Source: Microglena sp. YARC (taxonomy: Eukaryota > Chlorophyta > Chlorophyceae > Chlamydomonadales > Chlamydomonadaceae). Taken from it: a stretch of 64,000 nucleotides of DNA. The DNA lies in NCBI GenBank assembly GCA_022414725.1, contig CM039466.1:10651756-10715755 (forward strand), written 5' to 3'. Numbering within the stretch: the stretch's first letter is position 1; each line of letters starts with the position of its first letter. Below are positions 39,575-47,937 of this stretch, piece by piece. The translations under genes were made by a program, and so were the position numbers. The notes beneath the pieces were generated by a model. The model was not told where the DNA came from and ran no database searches. It saw only the letters and a program-made list of their open reading frames with translations.

Positions 39575-42500
39575 GCAGCAGAGAGAGGTTAATGTCACAT
39601 ACTAAGCAAAAAAACAACGCCGAGACCGTACAGTGCCGGAGCAGTTGTGCGCTTCCGACAAAGAGAGAGAGAGAGGGTTCGTTACATAAACTCAGCAAAT
39701 CACTGCCATGACTGGACAGCAGCACAGCCTGCCGACCATCCAATTTTATGACACGGAAGCACGAGGGTTTTTATGGCACCCCCACAAACCTGAAAACAAA
39801 CTAGGTCAAGTCCAACAAAAGGAAACAAACCAGAGGCGGAAAGGAGAGCGGAAAGGGGAGCGTGAAGGCGAGGGATGCCGAGGCAGGCAATCCCCAGCAC
39901 CAAGCCCAAAAAACACAAGACAAGAGGGCTAGGCCAAAAGAGCTAAAGACTAATCAAGGGCACGCACTATGAGCACCTTAATATGCAGCGATAATGCCCC
40001 TAACAGATAAAAGCGCAAATCAACCCAGCACAACCATCTAGCAGAAAAGGACCTGGGTGCCAAGAAGAGCAACCATAGGCAACACCCCAGAAGAAAAAGG
40101 GCGAGTCGAGACGAAGAACAGAGAGTCCAGAAACCAATCCGAACAAGACTCAGCAAGCAGGCACACATGACAGGGGCAAGAGAGAGAGAGAGGGTTCGTT
40201 ACATAAACTCAGCAAATCACTGCCGAGACTGGACAGCAGCACAGCCTGCCGCCCATCCAATTTTAAAACACGGAAGCACGAGGGTTTTGAAGGCACCCCC
40301 ACAAAACTGAAAAAAAACTAGGTCAAGTCCCCAAAAAGGAAACAAACTAGAGGCGAAAAGGAGAGCGGAAAGGGGAGGGGTGCAAAAGTAAGCAATCCAG
40401 AACACCAAGCCCACCAACCACAATAGAGGAAGGCCAAACGAAAAGAGCTAAATACCACCCGAGGGCATGCTCTATGAGCACCTTAATATGCAGCGATAAT
40501 GCCCTCAAAGGAAGAAAGCACAAGACAACCCGACACAACCAACTTTCAGAAAAGGAAAAGGAAGGCAAGAGAATCCACCACATAGGGCAGACCTGTTGGC
40601 TATAAGCATCTGAAAAATGATGCAGCCAACATGAACATAGAATTATCGAGGGCCAGGTATATGAACTGCCAAAATAGAAAAACATCATCACATGATTGCG
40701 AGAGGTAGTGGGTCCAATTCCCGCAACTCCCCGGTTCCCGGGAGTTTGGTCTAGTGGTATGATTCTCGCTTAGGGCGCTCTCTTTTGTCGCTCAATACCT
40801 CAGTGCTGTTGGATGCACTCGTCTGCGCTTTTTTATTATCTTAGTCAAATTGGTTCGGTCTGGCCAGTTCGCATGCGACCCATCCCAACTCTGTTGGCCG
40901 ACTAGGCTTGACCACCTCGCTTGACCACCTCGCGAACCCGAGCCCGCCACGCCCCGGAGGGTTTCCTCCTATCAATTGGCGAGATCGGCGAAGTCCGCAA
41001 GAAAGCCTCACGCGCTATGAAGAGAGAAGCACGTCTCGATCCGTCGATGCCAAACGTCGGATACCAGGATCTGGGCACTGGGCCACCTGTCCTCGCCAGA
41101 TCGCCAAATCACCTCGATTACGCTACATGGCTGCATGTTAGCCGTGCTCGGCAGTGACAGCAATACTCAAAGCATTTTTCTTAGAAGATACTCTGCCTTG
41201 GTGTAGTCCTGGTTCTGCCGTTGCGGTACCTCGTTTCGGCGCTATTTCTATACCCAGTCTCTTCATACAAGCACAGATAAGGCAATCCTAGTGCCTGACC
41301 TGCTTGTCACGTTTGATGGTGTGACAAAGGGTCTACTAATGACTACTGACTATCATGCATCCATTAGAGAGACTGGGGTGACATGCTTGGGTGGCCATGC
41401 TTGGTGGCCATGCTTGGGTGACATGCTTGGGTTGCCATGCTTGGGTGGCAATGCTGTGTGCCATGCTTGGGTGGCCTTGCTTTGGTGACATGCTTGGTGG
41501 CCATGCTTGGGTGACGTGCTTGGGTTGCCATGCTTGGTTGGCCATGCTGTGTGCCATGCTTGGGTTTCCATGCTTGGGTGGCCATGCTTTGGTGACATGC
41601 TTGGGTGGCCATGCTTGGTGGCCATGCTTGGGTGACATGCTTGGGTTGCCATGCTTGGTTGGCCATGCTGTGTGCCATGCTTGGGTGGCCATGCTTTGGT
41701 GACATGCTTGGGTTGCCATGCTTGGGTGGCCATGCTGTGTGCCATGCTTGGGTGGCCATGCTTTGGTGACATGCTTGGGTGGCCATGCTATGTGACATGC
41801 TTGGGTGGCCATGCTTGGTGGCCATGCTTGGGTGCCATGCTTGGGTGGCCATGCTTTGTGCCATGCTTGGGTGGCCATGCTTGGGTGGCCATGCTTGGGT
41901 GACATGCTTGGGTGGCCATGCTGTGTGCCATGCTTGGGTGGCCATGCTTGGGTGGCCTTGCTCTGTGCCATACTTGGGCTGCCATGCTTGGGTGGCCATG
42001 CTTTGGTGATATGCTTTGGTGACATGCTTGGGTGGCCATGCTATGTGCCATGCTTGGGTGGCCATGCTCTGGTGCCATGCTTGGGTTGCCATGCATTGGT
42101 GGTCATGCTATGCCGGTCATCTGTGACAAGTTGACATCAGAGAGAGGCAGGTGACATGCTTGGGTGGCTGTCTCAGGCTGAAGCTCATGCCCCCCTACAT
42201 CACTGAAATCCAACTATCAAAATGCTACCATGCAGGGGGTAACCAACAGGCTTGCTGAGTTTGGACGACCGTCAGCCAGATCAAGAGTTGAAGACTACCG
42301 CTATGCTACACGGCATCGAGGTAAGACTCCATTGGAGAATATTTTGTTTGTTTGTTTGTTGTTGTACTGCATGGAATTTCACCCTAGGAGGTGGGTCTCC
42401 CAGTACATACCAGCGGCACCAAGGATTCAGTTGTCATGGTGTGGCAGCTTCAATAAAAGAGTGGGCGCCCTTAGGGTCGGCGGGAGATACCAACCCCAAG

Positions 42501-45022
42501 GGCGCCTACTTATTACATGTATCATATATATGTAGGGAGACCGGCATATCATATGATGTAGACCAAAGGCAAGTTTGATATCATATGATATCATACAAAC
42601 TGCATCATATTCAATTGTATATAAATGGTAACTTTAGCCTAGTCAGACTGCCGTCATCATATGATATCAAACTGCCGTTCCCTACCTACTTATCCATGAA
42701 CCTGTTTGACTCCCCCTTCGGTCGCTCTTGGCGTTGAAGGTCGTCGTCAACCGCGATGGTAGCTTGTCCAGTTGAGGTAGGAGACCGCTCCCCACCCGCG
42801 TACGACGGGCTCCCTTAACGCCACGCCCCACCAGGCGTTTTCATTACCTTTTTTATCCATGAACCTGCCAATTCACATTCTGATCCATGAACCTACCTCC
42901 CCTACTCAGAGATCAGCAAGGAGATCCCGGACAAAGACTACGAGACACCCACAGATAGAAACTCACGCCTGACTGACATCGCAGCAAACGCAAGCACCAA
43001 AGCTGTAAACGTAGTACCTTTTCATAGTAAAGAGGTGAGACCCTTACTGTGTGTTTTTTTGCGACGCTTTGCCATTCCGTATCTGCATGGTGACGCATGG
43101 GTCCGGCTAACCTAGTCAGAAATGCTCCCTCGAACTTCACGGGCTCCGCACTCCGCGGGGATTGTGGGGCAGCGCATCGCATTGAGGCCGCACCGAGTCG
43201 CTCAATTTGCGATGCCGTCGCACGGAAAAAGACAGTGGAGACCCTGTGCCAGGTTTGATCACAGACCGGAGGTTGTACCTTCTAGAGCATAGTACCTTCA
43301 AGAACGCATCACCATCAAGAATGCAGTGCCTTTAAGAACTCAGTACCTTCAAGACCGTATTACCTCCAAGAACGTATAACCTTCAAGAGCATGCTTGCCT
43401 CAATCACGCATAAGAAGCTTAAAGAGCTTAGAACCTTAAAAACATGGTGCCTTAAAGAATATTGGACCTTACAGAAAACCATGGTTCCTTAAAGAGTATT
43501 AGACCTTACAGAACACAGTACCTTACAGAACCCAGTCCCTTCAAGAACTCAGTACCTTCAGGAACGTATAACCTTCAAGAGCATAGCAGCTTCAATCACG
43601 GACTTGCACCTTTGTCAGGACAGCTAGGCTACAGGAGCTCTTGAGGACATCTGATCAGATGTCCTAAGAACTCCTGTAGCCTAGCTGTCCTGACAACCTT
43701 CAAGAACTTTGTACCTTCAAGAACATGGTACCTTGAAGAGTATTGGACCTTCAAGAGGCTTAGTACCTTACATAACACAGTACCTTCAAGAACTCAGTAC
43801 CTTCAGGAACGCATTACCTTCAAGAACATGGTACCTTGAAGAGTATTGGACCTTCAAGAGGCATAGTACCTTACAGAACTCAGTACCTTCAGGAACGCAT
43901 TACCTTCAAGAGCATAGCAGCTTCAATCACGGACTAGTAGCTTCAAGAACTTAGTACCTTGAAAAACAAGGTACTTTAAAGAACTCAGTATCTCAATAAT
44001 GTATTACATTCAAGACCATAGTACCTCCAATCATGTATAAGTAGCTTCAAGAACTTAATACCCTCAAGAAAATGGTACCTTCAAGAGTATTGGACCTTCA
44101 AGAATGTAGTGCCTTCAAGAACTTAGTACCTATAAGAACATGGTACCTTCAAGAGCATTGTACCTTCAAGAGGCATAGTCCCTTCAAGAATGTAGTGCCT
44201 TCAAGAAGGTGGTACCTATGAGAACATGGTACCTTCAAGAGCATTGTACCTTCAAGAATGTAGTGCCATCAAGAAGGTGGTACCTACAAGAACATGGTAC
44301 CTTCAAGAGTATTGTACCTTCAAGAGGCTTAGTCGCTTCACGAATGTAGTGCCTTCAAGAAGGTGGTACCAATGAGAACATGGTACCTTCAAGAGCATTG
44401 TACCTTCAAGAATGTAGTGCCATCAAGAAGGTGGTACCTACAAGAACATGGTACCTTCAAGAGTATTGTACCTTCAAGAGGCTTAGTCCCTTCACGAATG
44501 TAGTGCCTTCAAGAAGGTGGTACCTATGAGAACATGGTACCTTCAAGAGTATTGTACAACACCCAGCACCCAACTCCTAACACCCAATGCTCACCTCCCA
44601 CCTGCCTCATGCCTCCCCTACAATCAGCCTCAACTAACCCTCTCTGCCCCGCTTGGTTTCTCATGCAGACCCGCTTTTTCAACCTACCCACAAGTCGGCA
44701 CAACGATGCACGTCTTGCACGGAGTTATCGCTCTGATGAGGACCCGGGAAACCTGGGCCCCGGTTCCTACGGGCCCTTGATCTCTCAAGGCGCAGCCAAG
44801 CGCTCAACGTACCGACTATTTTCCTCGCCCCCTGCTTCTCCCAGTAGCAGAGGCAGCACACAATCGCCGTCAGTTGCCCAGGCTGCCCGCCTTAGCATGC
44901 CCAGTGGGTATGAGCGTGGGAAGCGGATGGGGAGCTCCTCAAACTTCACTGGGGCTCTCCGCTCCCAGGCGTATGGCCCCTTCACGCACAAAACAGATAG
45001 CGCGTTGACCAGGACCTTCTGA
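34002..45022 (+). CDS. Putative flagellar protein with sperm-tail PG-rich (STPGR) motifs, 8 exons, about 403 aa
   Basis: Proposed exons are 34002-34070, 34354-34464, 35668-35878, 37510-37712, 37952-38005, 42236-42320, 42910-43034 and 44669-45022. The total is 1,212 nt, all phases agree and every junction is GT-AG. The N-terminus is MIWVKEPSTDQSGTVRIVPE. The exon 3-4 join creates EPIGPGSYWVEGG and exon 8 has NLGPGSYGPL: two PGPGSY-type motifs, the hallmark of STPGR/SHIPPO proteins that line ciliary microtubules. Other segments are TYEDRLYSTKAVLAMADEVE, VTNRLAEFGRPSARS and a Ser-rich tail ending TDSALTRTF. Binding inside axonemal doublets is inferred from the family. Exon 5 (18 codons) is the least certain. 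Introns carry the permuted tRNA, two hAT MITE copies and several arrays. Confidence 0.72.
34570..34790. repeat. GT, G-rich and (GGT)n tracts in STPGR intron 2
   Basis: (GT)n at 34580-34620, GGGTGGGTG stretches and (GGT)n at 34740-34760. Confidence 0.9.
34868..35220. repeat. 80-bp minisatellite, about 4-5 copies
   Basis: Units contain GGCAGTACACAGTGGTACAG, GAACGGCTGCACCACTGTGA and ACCAAAACCCCACCACC. No link to an exon edge is obvious. Confidence 0.88.
35879..36330 (+). repeat. Donor-edge array after STPGR exon 3
   Basis: Three full units of about 88 bp (35908, 35996, 36083) and one partial (36293) copy the last 60 bases of exon 3. They carry GATACACACACCTGCATGAG, GCAGAGCCCATAG and the GTAAGCCCCTAG donor. 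Several copies keep an intact donor. Confidence 0.9.
36331..37395. other. STPGR intron 3 remainder
   Basis: C-rich runs at 36652-36682, four units of ATTTTACAATCGGTTCTACA (36755-36850) and a repeated CTTCAAACAAAxxATxAAACAC motif (37170-37300). No coding signal stands out. Confidence 0.5.
37397..37439. mobile_element. MITE family 1, truncated right end
   Basis: GATATGATATCTTATGATAT followed by TGCTGTCCCCTA, matching the right end of the copy at 9213-9399. The left part is missing. Confidence 0.6.
38065..38140 (-). mobile_element. Dispersed repeat R1, partial inverted copy
   Basis: GTATGTGTATGTTACAGTCC, then AGGGGTAGGCCAAATAGGCT and GAGACTTGCTCAACCGTG: the reverse complement of the right part of R1. 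Confidence 0.6.
38263..38412. mobile_element. MITE family 1, copy with exact target duplication
   Basis: Ends TAGGGAACGGCA and TGCCGGTCCCTA, 150 bp. Flanks TCCATAGG (38255-38262 and 38413-38420) are identical, proving an 8-bp target duplication. Confidence 0.92.
38498..39245 (-). mobile_element. SINE-body fragments, two in a tandem duplication
   Basis: Copies of the SINE body at 38933-39052 and 39114-39240 share AACACCTGGTGGGGCGTG, GGAGCCCCGTCTTACGACGG and AAGCTACCATGCCGGTTGA. The joining sequence ACTTGAACTTGAACTTGAAC occurs before each, so this is a roughly 180-bp tandem duplication lacking the tRNA-like head. A short fragment lies at 38498-38530. Confidence 0.6.
39510..40690. repeat. (GA)n tract and a roughly 530-bp direct duplication
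   Basis: (GA)n covers 39513-39573. Sequence from about 39662 (AGAGAGAGAGGGTTCGTTAC, AGCAAATCACTGCC) recurs from about 40182 with small indels. Both copies run through GGACAGCAGCACAGCCTGCC, CACGAGGGTTTT and ATGCAGCGATAATGCCC. The second copy ends just before the tRNA-like locus. Confidence 0.75.
40697..40775 (+). tRNA. Candidate circularly permuted tRNA-Pro(AGG)
   Basis: The 3' half comes first. It has anticodon-stem GCGAG (40698-40702), variable AGGTA, T-arm GTGGG/TCCAATT/CCCGC (40708-40724), acceptor strand AACTCCC (40725-40731) and discriminator C. After GGTTCCC, the 5' half starts at 40740: acceptor GGGAGTT, box-A TGGTCTAGTGG (40747-40757), anticodon stem CTCGC (40765-40769) and loop TTAGGG with anticodon AGG (40772-40774). 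The acceptor halves pair at 7 of 7 and the anticodon-stem halves at 5 of 5. TTTT at 40783-40786 could end Pol III transcription. The T-loop has C where T55 is expected, a point against full function. A chance juxtaposition of two tRNA-Pro fragments remains possible. Confidence 0.6.
40921..41157 (+). other. Unassigned 78-codon open frame
   Basis: Frame with GEIGEVRKKASRAMKREARL and DPSMPNVGYQDLG, in non-repetitive sequence within STPGR intron 5, soon after the tRNA-like locus. No family is recognised. It could be a fragment of a gene or a retrocopy; coding status is uncertain. Confidence 0.2.
41370..42175 (+). repeat. TGCTTGGGTGGCCA minisatellite upstream of STPGR exon 6
   Basis: About fifty units of 14-17 bp based on CATGCTTGGGTGGCCATGC, arranged in a higher-order pattern with CTGTGTGCCATGCTTGGG. 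It ends 60 bases before the acceptor at 42235. Open frames on both strands are artefacts. Confidence 0.93.
42533..42684. mobile_element. MITE family 1, copy
   Basis: Begins TAGGGAGACCGGCA and ends TGCCGTTCCCTA. The right flank CCTACTTA is found 20 bp before the left end (42505-42512) rather than adjacent to it, suggesting a small extra duplication there. Confidence 0.75.
42735..42850 (+). mobile_element. SINE-body copy, plus strand
   Basis: Reads GTCAACCGCGATGGTAGCTT, GTACGACGGGCTCCCTTAAC and CACGCCCCACCAGGCGTT, the body sense of the SINE at 13150-13345 in opposite orientation. No tRNA-like head precedes it. Confidence 0.6.
43255..44560 (+). repeat. ACCTTCAAGAAC minisatellite upstream of STPGR exon 8
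   Basis: Units of 17-20 bp such as AGTACCTTCAAGAACGTA and GGTACCTTCAAGAGCATTG, with higher-order repeats of about 110 bp near 44190-44530. Interrupted by an 85-bp palindrome at 43612-43696. Confidence 0.92.
43612..43696. repeat. Near-perfect 85-bp palindrome
   Basis: Left arm TTGTCAGGACAGCTAGGCTA and onward pairs with the right arm ending TAGCCTAGCTGTCCTGACAA. Arms of 43 and 42 bases differ by one mismatch and one indel, with no loop (centre TGATCA at 43652-43657). It interrupts the ACCTTCAAGAAC array. Confidence 0.9.
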
Positions 45023-45027
45023 AGCAG

Positions 45028-45215
45028 AATAATAATTCGAATGAATACGGTTTATTATCGTATAATCAAAATAATGGAATTAATACGGGAATATCGTATA
45101 ATCAAAATAATAGTGTTTATATTTATAATCTTAATAATCATATTAATATCGTATAATCAAAATAATGGAATTAATACGGTTTATTATCGTATAATAAAAA
45201 TAATGGTATTTCGTT
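45028..45215. repeat. AT-rich minisatellite after the STPGR gene
   Basis: Four units of AATAATGGAATTAATACGG with TTTATTATCGTATAATCAAA, just 3' of the stop codon. Confidence 0.85.
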
Positions 45216-45464
45216 ATTAATGTGTTTTGTATGGGATATTCTTGGACCAGAACCAAAGAAAGTAGAATAGTTACATCTTCAAGTTTTGTAGACTCTAAAG
45301 AATTGTTAGAAGGTTCTATACGCCAGGTTAGGCGTCTAACCGTCTGCATATTGCAGCAAACAATGACCCTTCGTGCGAGAACCACGGAAACCAAGGATTT
45401 CTAGTGCACATGTCTCGGTGCATATTCGAACCGGGGACTCCTCCCCTTATGTATACTCTATATG

Positions 45465-45600
45465 TATGTATGTTGCTACACTCCAGGGGTGGCCAAATAG
45501 GCTAACGGGACGTGCCCAACCATGATGTCAGGAGGGACTAAAACGAAAAAAGCACAGACGAATTGTTTTGCAGATAGGGGCCCTGGGTTTGTGCTACCGT
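45465..45600 (-). mobile_element. Dispersed repeat R1, inverted copy
   Basis: Reads TGTATGTATGTTGCTACACT, CCAGGGGTGGCCAAATAGGC, GGACGTGCCCAACCATG and then GGGGCCCTGGGTTTGTGCTA, the reverse of R1. Confidence 0.6.
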
Positions 45601-46793
45601 GCTCATAACATTCCTTTCTTTTCCTAGCCTTTTCCAACTGTTGATATCTCGTCTAGAGAAAGCAATCGACCTAGATCCTTGACCATAGAACCCCCTGTCC
45701 AGAAATAAGCTTTTACCCCCCCCCCCCCCCCCCCCCAGTGGTAAATACTCCCTGGAGTCTACAGCTGCAGATCAGTGTTGTTCAAAACGCTGCGCCTTCC
45801 GTCTCAGCCAGCTCTTGGAGGGTCCGTTACGTCTCAGACGCAGATCCTGTAGGTCCCTTTATCCAGTATTCTGGTTCTTATTCCTTTCGCCATTTCATTG
45901 TCATGATTGGATTGGATAGTTACGGTACATGTTTTTCAGTCAACTTGGGCCTGCTCAAGTGCTCAGTGCTCACCATCTTCCAAGGCCAAGTCTTGCTGTG
46001 CGATATCCACGGAAGCCAGGGACCCAAATGTGCGGAGTCTACCATCACAGACGTGCCCAGGTCAATAGATTGAGAGATAATTCCCTGAATCCAGTATTCT
46101 GTGTTGTATTCTTTCCGTCGCGTCATTCCGGGGACTGCACCGCTCCTCTGGTAGATTTAGCCACCCCTGTATTTAGCTTCCTCTTATCTGGAGTCTGGAC
46201 TGTAATATGTTATAGTCCGGCTTTTATGCCGGTACTTGAGTGGCCTATAGCACACAGGTCTTTGCCCTGCTGTGCTCCCTGCAGTGCCGTCGCCAGCTAT
46301 GGCCACGTGCAGGGCCATGCAGTACTTTGCTGTACTGCCGCCATCTCCCTTCATTAGTCGGCTTTCACGCTGTCTGCTTGTCTTATGTAAGCTAATTAAT
46401 TTCCAGTTACCGTGTCAACGCAGTCTCACAACTCCGATTCTAATTGGAATTGAAATTGTTACATCCGAGTAATGTGCCACTCTCAGGACGTGAAGTTAAG
46501 GACACCACTGCGTAAGCCGGAACTAGCAGTAGTCACCATTAACTCCGATTCTAACATAACATGCATACCAGGTATACGAAGAGGTGTCACATGACTCTAT
46601 TTGCCCTCAGGGTACCTAAGACACCAAAACGTCATTACTCATTCAAGCGCCATTACTTAATCGCAGTGGAGCGCAGCCTAACTGCAGAGGTTCACTGTAA
46701 CCAATGTCTGGGTGGAAAACGTGGGGGGGTAAGCAATACCGCCTGGGTTTGAGTGCTGTAACCAATATCATTTGGGTGGAAATGTGTTGTAAG
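45601..46793. other. Intergenic sequence, no gene seen
   Basis: Low-repeat sequence with a C run at 45716-45736 and frames of up to 142 codons lacking any recognisable domain. It may hold a decayed element. Confidence 0.4.
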
Positions 46794-46983
46794 TAGGGAA
46801 CGGCAAATCATATGATGTTGCTTAAAGACGAGTATGATATCATAAGATATCATACAAAAATCATATTATTTAATATCAAATGATATGATGGCCCAGGCCA
46901 AAGTTACCTAGTTAGACCGCCTGCATCATTTGATGATATAATATGATGACATGATATCATATGATATCATATTGCCGATCTGT
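46794..46983. mobile_element. MITE family 1, copy with decayed right end
   Basis: Starts TAGGGAACGGCA and ends in the degenerate TGCCGATCTGTA. Sequence after it (CACATGACTCTATTTGCCCT, 46984-47003) repeats 46587-46606, about 200 bp before the element, so the locus has been duplicated or rearranged. Confidence 0.7.
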
Positions 46984-47937
46984 ACACATGACTCTATTTG
47001 CCCTCAGGATATCTACGCCACCAAAACAGTCGTAGGGAGTTTGGTTTGTTTGTTTTCGGCACATCCCTGATGTAATGGTTTTTTTTCCTTTGTGGGTGCT
47101 TTTTCTTTTTGTTTAAGCACAGAGTCTCATACCGTATACCCTCGTGGTGTCAAGTGGAATTTAACATAAAATGTAATGTGATGTAAAGGAGTCCAGGTGA
47201 GGGGTCTAGTTCGTCTACCCATCTATGGTCAACGGTACTACATGCCTTCAGTCCTCTAACCATCTCATCGTATCCTGCTCCCTAGGTTTCCACTAGCCAG
47301 GTGCCCAAGCCCAGGACACTAGCTAGGCGCCTAGGCCACAAGTCCCAGACATGCATGGGCTGGGTGTCCCTTCAGTATTTGTCTAGTTTTAACTAGTCCT
47401 TAAGATAAGGACTAATGTTGCACGCTTTTGTACGAATGCACGCATGGATCTGACCGTCTGCATTATTCAATTCTGCCTCCCATGCGATACCATAGCTGGG
47501 CGTCCCTTCTTTATTTTTTCTGGCCAAATGTCCGTGTGGTAATTGGGTTGGACTGTTACACGTTTTTAGCACATTTTGAACCCAAGACCCAAGGCTTACA
47601 TATGATCGGCGGAGATACTCCTACTACCGGTACACAAGAGAGTAGGCATCTGTCAGCCCACTACGCCCCCACGGTTTGAGATATCTCAGTCCGCCTAAGC
47701 TTTTACACCAACACAATATATACCCAGTTACCCACCAATCACAGATGCACCATTGGCCCACCACTGACCAGTGTCGCTCCCCCCAGACTGGGGCACTGTG
47801 TTCACCATGGAAAGGTAAGATTGTAAGAGTGATCCTCATGAACAAAATCCACTGTTGCCCTAGGCTAGCGCAAGACGACCCATCAAATGTGGTGTCAAAC
47901 TGTCTATCCTTTCTAAAACAAAGCTCTATACTGCCTG
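46984..47937. other. Region upstream of LINE ORF1; 5' end of the LINE not resolved
   Basis: No gene is evident. ATGGAAAG|GTAAGA at 47810-47823 looks like a short first exon with a donor, but its phase does not join the ORF1 frame at any acceptor I can see. The LINE 5' UTR may begin anywhere in this stretch. Confidence 0.3.

Noticed and set aside
41336..42134. Frames with Ala-Trp-Pro-Lys-His or Cys-Leu-Gly-Gly-His repeats
   Set aside because: Artefacts of the TGCTTGGGTGGCCA minisatellite.
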